Below are positions 1 through 6,057 of a DNA stretch of 6,057 nt, in pieces. The translations under genes and the position numbers were made by a program. Position 1 is the stretch's first letter. The number at the start of each line of letters is the position of its first letter. Origin of the DNA: Chloroflexota bacterium (GTDB lineage: Bacteria; Chloroflexota; Limnocylindria; Limnocylindrales; CSP1-4); assembly GCA_015661135.1 (NCBI GenBank), contig JACVXW010000073.1:1-6057 (forward strand). Reading direction: 5' to 3'. The notes below the pieces were generated by a model. The model did not search any database. It saw only the letters and a program-made list of their open reading frames with translations, and was not told the origin of the DNA.

Positions 1-213
1 GTCTCGGCGCCCCAGTACCCGGTCACGCAGCTGGCCCGGATGGACCGCGCGCTGCTCCGTTGCGCGATCGGCGAGGTGCTACACTCGCCGACGCCGACCC
101 GGGTGGCGATCGCCGAGTGGGTCGAACTGGCGAGAACGTTCAGCGGAGACCCGATGCGGCGCCTCATGAACGGGGTGCTCGGACGGATTGCACGAGAGAC
201 CAGCCGCGGCTGA
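1..213 (+). CDS. nusB: NusB transcription antitermination factor, C-terminal part (5' end outside window)
   Basis: This is the last 70 codons of a gene in frame 1, ending at TGA 211-213. The start lies upstream of the window. The visible part has the typical two-block NusB C-terminus. The first block is a helix reading MDRALLRCAIGEVL, matching the family 'LDR..LLR.A..E.L' helix. The second is VAIAEWVELARTFSGD followed by MRRLMNGVLGRIA, matching the family 'V.INE.VELAK.F..D....FVNGVL..I' block. The usual Asn of 'INE' is Ala here. In characterised bacteria NusB pairs with NusE (ribosomal protein S10) on boxA RNA and prevents premature termination of rRNA transcription. It is separated from acpP by 34 nt on the same strand, so co-transcription is likely. 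The identification rests on motif recall in a short fragment, and completeness of the gene cannot be judged. Confidence 0.86.
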   Translation, partial: VSAPQYPVTQLARMDRALLRCAIGEVLHSPTPTRVAIAEWVELARTFSGDPMRRLMNGVLGRIARETSRG

Positions 214-234
214 GCCGCCGGCACCCGTTATCCC

Positions 235-243
235 GAGGAGGGA
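235..243 (+). promoter_or_regulatory. Shine-Dalgarno site of acpP
   Basis: GAGGAGGGA is a near-perfect match to the anti-Shine-Dalgarno sequence. Its AGGAGG core ends 6 nt before the GTG at 248. This decides the acpP start in favour of GTG 248 over the in-frame TTG at 188, which lies inside nusB. It is the only strong ribosome binding site in the window. The other genes have weak sites or start within the preceding stop codon. Confidence 0.85.
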
Positions 244-247
244 GTCA

Positions 248-484
248 GTGACCACCACGTACGAGCGCCTCAAGAAACTCGTCGTCGAGCAACTCGGCGT
301 GGACGAGGAGGAGGTCAAGCCGGAGGCCTCGTTCGTCGACGACCTGAACGCCGACTCGCTCGATCTGGTCGAGCTGATCATGAGCCTCGAGGAAGAGTTC
401 GGGACGGAGATCTCGGACGAGGACGCCGAGCGGATCCGCACCGTCCAGGATGCCGCGGACTACATCGACGAGCGGACGACCTAG
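248..484 (+). CDS. acpP: Acyl carrier protein
   Basis: This is a 78-residue acidic protein of normal ACP length. It carries the growing acyl chain during type II fatty-acid synthesis in the cytoplasm, on a 4'-phosphopantetheine arm added by holo-ACP synthase. The attachment site is in DDLNADSLDLVEL, where the Ser of the DSL motif is residue 37. Helix I (YERLKKLVVEQLGVDEEEV, about 5-23), the acidic helix II after Ser37 (SLDLVELIMSLEEEF) and a C-terminal helix (VQDAADYID) are all recognisable. The GTG start at 248 is chosen for the strong Shine-Dalgarno sequence just upstream; starting at TTG 188 would add 20 unrelated residues inside nusB. No fatty-acid synthesis enzyme gene is visible nearby, but acpP next to rnc is a common arrangement. 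A carrier protein for another pathway is possible but unlikely given the classic sequence and context. Confidence 0.95.
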   Translation: MTTTYERLKKLVVEQLGVDEEEVKPEASFVDDLNADSLDLVELIMSLEEEFGTEISDEDAERIRTVQDAADYIDERTT

Positions 485-542
485 GCCAGACCACCCGAGT
501 CATCTCAAGGCCGATCCAGGCACCGCGGCAACCCCCGCGACC

Positions 543-1304
543 GTGGATCGGACCGACGACCTCGTCGCGCGACTCGGGCTGCCGATCTCGGATCGGACAC
601 TGGCCGTCCAGGCGCTGACCCACTCCTCCTGGATCCACGAGCACCCGGAGGCCGGCCAGCGCCACAACGAGCGCCTCGAATTCCTGGGCGATGCCGTCAT
701 CAGCCTCGCGATCTCGGACGCGCTGTACGCGCAACACCCGGACGACGACGAGGGACTCCTGTCCTCGCGCCGGGCCGTGATCGTGAGCACGACGGGCCTG
801 GCCCGCCTCGGCACCCGGCTGGGCCTGGGCGATGGCCTCCGCCTTGGCGAGGGCGAGTCGCAGCGTGGTGGCCGCCTGCGGCCGTCGCTGCTTGCCTCCG
901 CGTTCGAGGCCCTGGCCGGGGCCATCCTGCTCGATGCTGGGTGGGAGCGCACCCGCGCCTGGGTCACGGAGGTCGCCGCCCCGGAGATCGCTGCGGCGCT
1001 GTCGCCATCCGCCCTCAAGAGTCCCAAGAGCCGGCTCCAGGAGCACACCCAGCGTTCGACCGGCGGCCGGCCCGAGTACCGGGTCCTCGACGCCCTGGGG
1101 CCGGATCACGAGAAGGTCTTCCGAATCGAGGTCGTCGTGGCCGGGCTCGTCCTCGGCATGGGCGTCGGCCCATCTCGACGCGTTGCCGAGACGAATGCCG
1201 CCGCCGCGGCCCTCGAGGCCCTCGAGGCCCGGGACCGGCCCACCCGATCTCGTCGCCCCTCCCGCCCCCGCGCGGCAGCGCCCGGACACGCGGGGGTCGC
1301 TTGA
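543..1304 (+). CDS. rnc: Ribonuclease III
   Basis: This endonuclease cuts double-stranded RNA, notably rRNA precursors and structured mRNAs. From GTG 543 it has 253 residues, close to the family norm. The RNase III domain spans about 5-150, with ALTHSSW at 24-30 and the signature NERLEFLGDAV at 42-52. A double-stranded RNA-binding domain spans about 158-233 (SPKSRLQEH, GPDHEKVFRIEV, then GVGPSRRVAETNAAAAALEAL). A Pro/Arg-rich tail follows. Against E. coli numbering, E43, E46, D50 and E122 match E38, E41, D45 and E117. Residue 119 is Ser where E. coli has Asp114 (ASAFEALAG instead of ADTVEALIG). The start is uncertain. ATG 450 gives 284 residues and overlaps acpP by 35 nt, while GTG 543 gives the expected N-terminus. 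Neither has a clear Shine-Dalgarno sequence, and there is no other in-frame ATG/GTG/TTG start between them. The stop overlaps the smc TTG start. Confidence 0.93.
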   Translation: MDRTDDLVARLGLPISDRTLAVQALTHSSWIHEHPEAGQRHNERLEFLGDAVISLAISDALYAQHPDDDEGLLSSRRAVIVSTTGLARLGTRLGLGDGLRLGEGESQRGGRLRPSLLASAFEALAGAILLDAGWERTRAWVTEVAAPEIAAALSPSALKSPKSRLQEHTQRSTGGRPEYRVLDALGPDHEKVFRIEVVVAGLVLGMGVGPSRRVAETNAAAAALEALEARDRPTRSRRPSRPRAAAPGHAGVA

Positions 1305-1549
1305 CCGCGCCGGCTCGGCTCCTGTCCGTACGCCTCCAGGGATTCAAGTCCTTTGCCGAGCGGACGCTGGTGACCTTCGGGCCCGGCATCAGCGCGGTGG
1401 TCGGGCCGAACGGCTCCGGCAAGAGCAATCTCGCCGACGCGCTTCGGTGGGCGCTGGGGGAGCAGGGCCGGGCGCTCCGGTCGCGCAAGTCCGAGGACGT
1501 GATCTGGGCCGGCTCGGAGCGGCGGTCGGGATGGCCGACGTCCAGCTGA
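1301..1549 (+). CDS. smc: SMC chromosome-partition protein, N-terminal fragment (reading frame broken at about 1520-1530)
   Basis: This is the first 82 codons of smc, starting at a TTG whose last two bases begin the rnc stop (TTGA overlap, 4 nt). A weak G-rich ribosome site (GGGGG, 1292-1296) precedes it. The N-terminus is typical: LLSVRLQGFKSFAE, then Walker A GPNGSGKS at residues 35-42 (Lys41 for ATP phosphate), then ALRWALGEQ and the segment SEDVIWAGSE. Genuine SMC sequence ends after the GSE at 1511-1519. The next codons read RRSGWPTSS and stop at TGA 1547-1549, which is not SMC-like. The following head strand (MADVQLTLDN) continues in another frame from 1531. SMC normally dimerises and with ScpA/ScpB compacts and segregates the origin region. 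This fragment alone would have Walker A but no signature motif or Walker B. Either the gene is really broken or the assembly has a small error; the true gene would run 1301-5040. Confidence 0.9.
   Translation: MTAPARLLSVRLQGFKSFAERTLVTFGPGISAVVGPNGSGKSNLADALRWALGEQGRALRSRKSEDVIWAGSERRSGWPTSS
1520..1530 (+). other. smc: Frameshift site in smc
   Basis: SMC-like sequence leaves the frame used from 1301 after Glu (GAG 1517-1519) and resumes at ATG 1531 in the frame one base back. Only 11 nt (CGGCGGTCGGG) lie between them. In family members as I recall them, about six residues (18 nt) separate the 'GSE/GSD' and the 'MADV/LAEV' strand. The shortfall of 7 nt accounts both for the frame change and for two missing residues. 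The run is CGG-rich, where a short repeat could be lost by slippage or assembly collapse. No slippery heptamer is visible, so programmed frameshifting is unlikely. Confidence 0.8.
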
Positions 1550-4500
1550 CCCTGGACAACGCGGACGGCCTGCTGCCCGTGGAGTACGGCGTGGTGGAGC
1601 TTGGCCGACGCCTCTACCGGTCGGGCGAGAACGACTATCTGCTGAACCGGCAGCGGGTTCGCCTCCGCGACCTGGTGGACCTCCTGGACGCGGCGCACCT
1701 GGCGGAGAATGCCTTCCTCTTCATCGGGCAAGGCATGGTGGATCAGGCGCTCGCTCTCCGACCCGAGGAACGGCGGCCGCTCTTCGAGGAGGTCGCCGGT
1801 GTCCGTCGCCACGAGCGGAGGCGCCGTAAGGCCGAAGAGCAGCTCGCCGAGTCGGAGGTCAATCTCGGGCGAGTCGAGGACGTCCTCGGCGAACTCCGGC
1901 CGCAGGTCCGTCGCCTCGCGGCCCAGGCGGAGCAGCAGACGACCCGTGCCGGCGCCGGGGACGAACTGGCGGCCGCGATTCTCACCGCAGGGCACGCCCG
2001 CTGGCACGCGGCGGCAGCCCGGATCTCGGATGCGGCGGCCGGACTTGCGGCGGCGCGGCTGGACGTGGATGGAGCGCTCGGCGACCTGTCGGTCGCCGAG
2101 ACCGAGACCGCGGCGATCGCAGCCGCGCTCGGCGAACGGGTCGCGGTCGCGGCCGAGCTTCGGCACCGGGCGGATGCCGCCCAGGCGGCGCTGACCGGCG
2201 CCCAACTGCGCGAGGGCCAGCTCGTCGCCGATCTCGCCGCGATCGATCGGGAGCGCGAGCGGATCGCCGCGGAACGGGGCGCGGCAGAGGCCGATCTCGC
2301 CGCCGGGCGCCGCCGGCTCGCGGAGCCGGTTCCCGTCCGAGACGTGGACGCGGAGGCCGCATTGACCGAGGCCGAACGGGCGCTGGCCGACGCCCTCGGC
2401 GAGCTGGCAGCGCTCCAGGGCGCCGGGCGGGAGCATGAAGCAGATCTCGCCGCGGTCAGACGCGCCGGTGCGGCGCGGGCGGCCGAGCTGGACACGGCAC
2501 GTCGCCGCCTCGCGGACGCGGAGCGCGCGCTGACGGTGGAGAACCAGCGGGCAGCGGAGATCGCGGCCCGGCTCGCGGACGAGGAGGCTCTCCGGGCTGG
2601 AGCCGCGACCGAGCTCGAGCGAGGGCTGGCGGCCGAGGCGGCGGCGGCCGAAGCGCGCCGGGCCGCCGTGAGCCTCCTGGAGCGGCGCATGGCCGAGGCC
2701 CGCATCGCGGCGGAGCGGGCGGCGGCCATAGCCACGACGCTGGCCGCCGCGGAAGCCCGGCATGCGGCCCGTGCAGCAGGAGTCGCGGATGACCGTGCCA
2801 GCGGCGTCGCGGTGCGGCTCCGGTCGAGCGGCGGACGCCGCCTCGACGAGGATCTCACCGTGGAGCCGGCGTTGCGGGCCGCGGTCGACGCCGCCCTGAG
2901 CGGGGTGGCTCGTGCGTACCTGGCGACCCGGGAGCTGGTCGGTGAATTGGCCGGCGAGCGCGGCATTGCGATCGTCGCGGACCGCGGCGAAGCGATCGGC
3001 GTGACAGCCCCTCCGGCGCCCAGCGGTCCGGGGGCGGTGACGTCGAAGGCAGAAGCTGACGACAGTGCGGCCTTCCTCGGTCGCCTCGCGGCGATCGGGG
3101 GCGGGCCCCTCGCATCGGCGGTCCGAAGGGACCCAAGTGGCGCGGCCAGACAACTCCTTGCCCGAGCCGCCTGGGTGCCGGACATCTCGTCGGCCCTGGC
3201 ACTCCAGGCGGGGCTCCCGGCGGGCTGGATCGTGGTTCCCATCGATGGATCCGCAGTCGTCGGCGAACTCGTCGTGCGGCTCGGGACCGGGGAACGACTA
3301 CTCGAGGACCGGGCGGAGCTGGAGCGTGCGGCCGTGGAACTGCGCTCTGCCAGGCTGGGCCACGATGGCGCGGCCGAGGCCGCCGCAGCCGCCGACGCCA
3401 CAGCCATGCAGGCGCGGCTTGCCGTGGATGCCGCGAACAGCGCGGAGGTCGTCGCGACGGCGACGCGACGAGCGGCCGAGGAAGCGGAGCGGGCCGCCTC
3501 GCGACGACTCGAGGCGCTGGCAAGGGAGGCGGGCTGGCACGCAGCCCAGGCGACCCGGCTGGCGGCGGACGTGGAGCGCACGCGGCTTGCCATCCCGGAA
3601 CCTCCGGCGCCGCCCGCCGCTGGGGCGACCGAACCAGAGCGGGCCGCCCTTGCCACGTGGGAGGAGCGCGTAACGGAACTGCGCTCGCGCCGCGACCGGC
3701 TTGCCGAACTGGCCGCCTCGTCCGATGGAATCCGGCGCGAAGCGGAGCGCCGGCGGGCGGGCGCCGAGGCGGCGATCGCTCTCAACGCTGCTCGCATCGA
3801 GGCAGCGGATCGGGAGAGCGCGCACCTCGCGGATCGGGCCCACGCCATCGCCACGGCCGAGGCCAGCGAGGGTCGAGTCCTCGCGGAGGCACGGGTCATG
3901 GCCGAGGAGGCGCGCGGAGCCCTGGATGGCCTGCTCGCGGCAGACGCCGCAGACCGGGAACGCCTGATCGCCTCGGACCAGGCGTCCGCGGCGGCCCGGG
4001 AACGACTCCGTGCCGCCGAGGATCGCTCACGAATCGAGGAGCATCGGGACCTGGAGGCCCGCCTCGGACTCGACGCGCTCCGGGAGCAGGTCCTCGTTGA
4101 GCTCGCGGGCCTGGGCCCGCTCGGTCTCGCGCACCTCCGGACGGCGGCGGGAACGACGAGTCAAGAACCGGTTTCGGTAGCGAGCGGGACACGCATCGTC
4201 GCGGCCGACGTCGCGGTGGGCGCGGCGGACGCGTCCGACGAGTCCGACGAGGGGGCGCGCCTGGCGGCAGCCCTGGAGTGGGCAGCCGAGCGATGGGCCG
4301 CCACGGACCCGCCCGCGGAGACCCCTGGCCCCGGCCGCCTGGCGGTCCTGCGTCGGCGATATCACGAACTTGGCGCTGCCAACCCGTATGCGATGGAGGA
4401 GTACGCCACGGTTCGGACCAGGCTCGATGAGCTGGAGCGCCAGCATGACGACCTCCGGACGGCGATCGCCCGGACCCGGGCCCTGATCTCCGAGCTGGAG

Positions 4501-5040
4501 ACCCTCATCTCCGACCAGTTCCGGTCGACCTTTCGAGCCCTCGAATCGAGTTTCGACCGCCGGTTCCGGCAGCTGTTCGGGGGCGGATACGCCCGACTGA
4601 GCCTGACCGACCCCGCAGATCTCTCCGCGACCGGCATCGAGATCGTGGCACGGCCACCGGGCAAGAAGCCGCAGGCGCTGGCGATGTTGTCCGGCGGCGA
4701 GCGCGCCCTGACCGCAGTTGCCCTGTTGTTCGCGATGCTCGAGGTGCGCCCCGTGCCGTTCTGCGTCCTGGACGAGGTGGACGCCGCCCTCGACGAGGCC
4801 AACGTCGGGCGGTTCACGACCGCCCTGCGCGAACTTTCGGAACGAACCCAATTCGTGGTCATCACCCACAACCGCGGCACGATCGAGATCGCCGACGCGC
4901 TCTACGGAGTCACGGTGGGCGACGACTCGGTGAGCCGGGTGATCAGCCTCAAGCTGGAGGAGGCGACGGAGCTCGCGGGCCGGCGCCGGGGGCCCGTCGC
5001 GGTGGGGCCGGCGCCGGAGATCGCGCCGAATCCGGTCTGA
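1531..5040 (+). CDS. smc: SMC chromosome-partition protein, main part (rest of the N-head, coils, hinge, C-head)
   Basis: This holds 1169 codons from ATG 1531 to TGA 5038-5040, with no internal break. With the upstream 73 codons and the missing bases, the full protein would be about 1245-1250 residues, within the SMC range. Order in this part: rest of the N-lobe (ADVQLTLDNADGLLPVEYG), Q-loop in FLFIGQGMVDQ (Gln67), PEERRPLFEEVAGV, an Ala/Glu/Arg-rich coil to about 424, the hinge (about 425-590, including VEPALRAAVDAALSGVARAYL and a Pro/Gly-rich loop), then a second coil. A low-complexity insert sits at about 874-909. The C-lobe from about 936 has YHELGAANP, signature LSGGE (1053-1057), Walker B FCVLDEVD (1077-1084) and VITHN. 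Dimers of the complete protein act as an ATP-driven DNA-organising motor. ATG 1531 has GGAG 11 nt upstream, but a product starting there lacks Walker A and could not be an active ATPase. Intact downstream sequence argues for recent breakage or a data error, not an old pseudogene. Confidence 0.9.
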   Translation: MADVQLTLDNADGLLPVEYGVVELGRRLYRSGENDYLLNRQRVRLRDLVDLLDAAHLAENAFLFIGQGMVDQALALRPEERRPLFEEVAGVRRHERRRRKAEEQLAESEVNLGRVEDVLGELRPQVRRLAAQAEQQTTRAGAGDELAAAILTAGHARWHAAAARISDAAAGLAAARLDVDGALGDLSVAETETAAIAAALGERVAVAAELRHRADAAQAALTGAQLREGQLVADLAAIDRERERIAAERGAAEADLAAGRRRLAEPVPVRDVDAEAALTEAERALADALGELAALQGAGREHEADLAAVRRAGAARAAELDTARRRLADAERALTVENQRAAEIAARLADEEALRAGAATELERGLAAEAAAAEARRAAVSLLERRMAEARIAAERAAAIATTLAAAEARHAARAAGVADDRASGVAVRLRSSGGRRLDEDLTVEPALRAAVDAALSGVARAYLATRELVGELAGERGIAIVADRGEAIGVTAPPAPSGPGAVTSKAEADDSAAFLGRLAAIGGGPLASAVRRDPSGAARQLLARAAWVPDISSALALQAGLPAGWIVVPIDGSAVVGELVVRLGTGERLLEDRAELERAAVELRSARLGHDGAAEAAAAADATAMQARLAVDAANSAEVVATATRRAAEEAERAASRRLEALAREAGWHAAQATRLAADVERTRLAIPEPPAPPAAGATEPERAALATWEERVTELRSRRDRLAELAASSDGIRREAERRRAGAEAAIALNAARIEAADRESAHLADRAHAIATAEASEGRVLAEARVMAEEARGALDGLLAADAADRERLIASDQASAAARERLRAAEDRSRIEEHRDLEARLGLDALREQVLVELAGLGPLGLAHLRTAAGTTSQEPVSVASGTRIVAADVAVGAADASDESDEGARLAAALEWAAERWAATDPPAETPGPGRLAVLRRRYHELGAANPYAMEEYATVRTRLDELERQHDDLRTAIARTRALISELETLISDQFRSTFRALESSFDRRFRQLFGGGYARLSLTDPADLSATGIEIVARPPGKKPQALAMLSGGERALTAVALLFAMLEVRPVPFCVLDEVDAALDEANVGRFTTALRELSERTQFVVITHNRGTIEIADALYGVTVGDDSVSRVISLKLEEATELAGRRRGPVAVGPAPEIAPNPV

Positions 5041-5969
5041 TGGTGGGGACTGATCCCCGCGATCCCACGGCTTCGACCCTCGAGGGTGGGCTCACCCGGA
5101 GCCGCGGCGGCTTCATGAGCCGTCTGCGCGGCCTTCTCGGCGGCGCGGAACCCGCCCCGGAGGCGTGGGACGGCGTCGAGGAGGCGCTCATCGCGGGCGA
5201 CGTGGGCGCCCAGCTCGCCGGACGGATCGTCGAGCGAGCCCGGATGCGCGGCGACGGAGCATCGGCCGGCGAGCGGGTGCGGTTGGAACTCGCCGCTCTG
5301 CTCGCCCCGCGGGATCCCGACTGGGATCTCCGCCCGGCTGTGGTCGGCCAGCCCACGATCATCCTCGTGGTCGGGGTAAACGGAACGGGCAAGACCACCA
5401 CGATCGGCAAGCTCGCTGCCCGCGAGCGTCGGGCCGGCCGGCGCGTGATCCTGGCCGCCGCCGATACGTTCCGCGCGGCCGCGATCGAGCAGCTCCGGGC
5501 CTGGGCGGATCGGTCCGGCGCCGACGTCGTCGCGCATGCCCCCGGCGCGGACCCTGGCGCGGTCGTCTACGACGCCCTGGACGCTGCCGTGGCCCGCGGG
5601 GCCGATGTGGTCATCGCGGATACGGCGGGCCGGCTCCACACGAAAGCCCACCTCATGGATGAGCTGGCCAAAGTTCGGCGGATCATCGAGCGACGGCTCC
5701 CCGGCTCGGCGCCCGAGACCCTCTTCGTGCTCGACGCGACCACCGGCCAGAACGGGCTTGCCCAGGCTCGGGCGTTCAACGAGGCAGTCGGGCTGACCGG
5801 GGTCGTGCTCACCAAGCTCGACTCCACGGCGCGTGGCGGCATCGTGTTCGCGATCGAGGACCAACTCCGGATCCCGGTCCGGTTCATCGGGGTGGGGGAG
5901 GGCATCGACGACCTGCTGCCGTTCGATCCCGCCCGTTTCGTGGACGCCCTGTTCGAAGCCGGCGCGTGA
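5040..5969 (+). CDS. ftsY: FtsY, signal recognition particle receptor GTPase
   Basis: This 309-residue protein docks SRP-bound ribosomes at the membrane. Its GTPase pairs with that of Ffh, and both hydrolyse GTP on cargo release. A short N-terminal stretch leads into the helical N domain (about 25-95, with FMSRLRGLLGG and EEALIAGDVG). The G domain follows: P-loop GVNGTGKTT (112-120), DTFRAAAIEQL (142-152), DTAGRLHTK (194-202), DATTGQN (232-238), TKLD for guanine recognition (258-261) and the closing loop GVGEGIDDLLPF (284-295). The Gly usual after TKLD is Ser (TKLDSTARGG). There is no long acidic A domain as in E. coli, so this is the short form common elsewhere. ATG 5040 shares bases with the smc stop (TGATG), implying coupled translation. 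GTG 5043 and Met26 (5115) are alternative starts, and no clear Shine-Dalgarno sequence decides between them. Ffh is unlikely because no M domain follows TKLD and GVGE. Confidence 0.96.
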   Translation: MVGTDPRDPTASTLEGGLTRSRGGFMSRLRGLLGGAEPAPEAWDGVEEALIAGDVGAQLAGRIVERARMRGDGASAGERVRLELAALLAPRDPDWDLRPAVVGQPTIILVVGVNGTGKTTTIGKLAARERRAGRRVILAAADTFRAAAIEQLRAWADRSGADVVAHAPGADPGAVVYDALDAAVARGADVVIADTAGRLHTKAHLMDELAKVRRIIERRLPGSAPETLFVLDATTGQNGLAQARAFNEAVGLTGVVLTKLDSTARGGIVFAIEDQLRIPVRFIGVGEGIDDLLPFDPARFVDALFEAGA

Positions 5970-6057
5970 TGCCGTCACCGATAACCCGCGGCCTGGGGCT
6001 CCTTGCCGCAGCCGTCCTGGTCGCCGGATGCCTCACCGACGCCCCGACGCCGGCCCC
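5969..6057 (+). CDS. Putative lipoprotein, N-terminal part (3' end outside window)
   Basis: An open frame starts at ATG 5969, overlapping the ftsY stop (TGATG), and runs 29 codons to the window edge. It reads as a lipoprotein signal peptide: a short N-region with one Arg (MPSPITRG), a hydrophobic core (LGLLAAAVLV), and a lipobox VAGC with the lipidated Cys at residue 21 (codon 6029-6031). The sequence after it is Pro/Thr/Ala-rich (LTDAPTPA), typical of a flexible tether before an extracytoplasmic domain. This predicts export, diacylglycerol attachment to Cys21 and cleavage by signal peptidase II. The mature domain is outside the window, so the function is unknown; substrate-binding proteins and secreted enzymes are among the possibilities. 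The same start/stop overlap as at the previous junctions, together with a coherent signal peptide, makes a chance frame unlikely. Confidence 0.72.
   Translation, partial: MPSPITRGLGLLAAAVLVAGCLTDAPTPA

Noticed and set aside
214..247. Possible promoter or terminator between nusB and acpP
   Set aside because: The gap is only 34 nt and holds a strong Shine-Dalgarno site. I see no hairpin with a U-run and no -10/-35 pair, so read-through from nusB is the simpler reading.
832..1530. Upstream extension of the main smc frame into rnc (open from 832)
   Set aside because: The translation before 1531 is Arg/Pro/Ser-rich and unlike SMC. It overlaps rnc and the true Walker A region, which read correctly in other frames. 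The open stretch is a by-product of GC bias.
1520..1549. Programmed ribosomal frameshift in smc
   Set aside because: A -1 slip would join the frames, but there is no slippery heptamer or evident stimulatory element, and the joined product would still be about two residues short in a conserved spacing.
1015..3153. Minus-strand open frame of 712 codons opposite rnc and smc
   Set aside because: It spans two real genes on the other strand, shows no domain motif and is Arg/Gly/Pro-rich, as expected from a reverse-complement shadow at high GC.
1743..3899. Minus-strand open frame of 718 codons opposite smc
   Set aside because: It is Ser/Ala/Arg-rich low-complexity sequence with no recognisable motif, lying antisense to clearly conserved SMC codons. 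Long antisense frames are expected where third positions are nearly all G or C.
4902..5978. Minus-strand open frame of 358 codons opposite ftsY
   Set aside because: All GTPase motifs are on the + strand. The minus frame has no recognisable motif and is a shadow.
1..6057. A novel defence, mobile or biosynthetic system
   Set aside because: Every recognisable gene is a conserved housekeeping gene. There are no repeats of CRISPR type, insertion-sequence ends, integrase or toxin-like genes, and no compositional island.

Overview
The window is a compact, very GC-rich bacterial housekeeping segment. All genes lie on the + strand and form what looks like one co-transcribed block: nusB (3' end only) – acpP – rnc – smc – ftsY – a lipoprotein gene (5' end only). 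The acpP–rnc–smc–ftsY core order is widespread in Gram-positive-type and related bacteria. The sequence style points to a high-GC Chloroflexota-like lineage: strongly G/C-ending codons, GTG and TTG starts, an Ala/Arg-rich SMC with long alanine-rich coils, and SMC head wording such as a 'GMADV' strand and an 'HELGAANP' segment. That placement is from recall of family style, not from a search, and a deep-branching actinobacterial relative is not excluded.

Layout. Bases 1-213 carry the last 70 codons of NusB, the rRNA antitermination factor. A 34-nt gap with a strong Shine-Dalgarno sequence leads to acpP (248-484), the acyl carrier protein. RNase III (about 543-1304) follows, with an uncertain start and a serine at one metal-binding position. 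SMC begins at a TTG overlapping the rnc stop. Its reading frame breaks near 1520-1530: the Walker A half of the head is in one frame (1301-1549), and everything after it, including the hinge, second coil, signature and Walker B, is in another (1531-5040). FtsY (5040-5969) starts inside the smc stop codon. A predicted lipoprotein (5969 to the window edge) starts inside the ftsY stop codon.

Together these genes serve core growth functions: rRNA transcription and processing (NusB, RNase III), fatty-acid and lipid synthesis (ACP), chromosome organisation (SMC) and co-translational membrane targeting (FtsY with SRP). The start/stop overlaps suggest translational coupling from rnc to the lipoprotein.

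I see no new biological system, mobile element, CRISPR array, RNA gene or convincing promoter or terminator. No stretch over 300 bases lacks a gene. The point most worth checking is the smc frame break, which fits a small deletion in a CGG-rich run, either a real mutation or a sequencing/assembly error.
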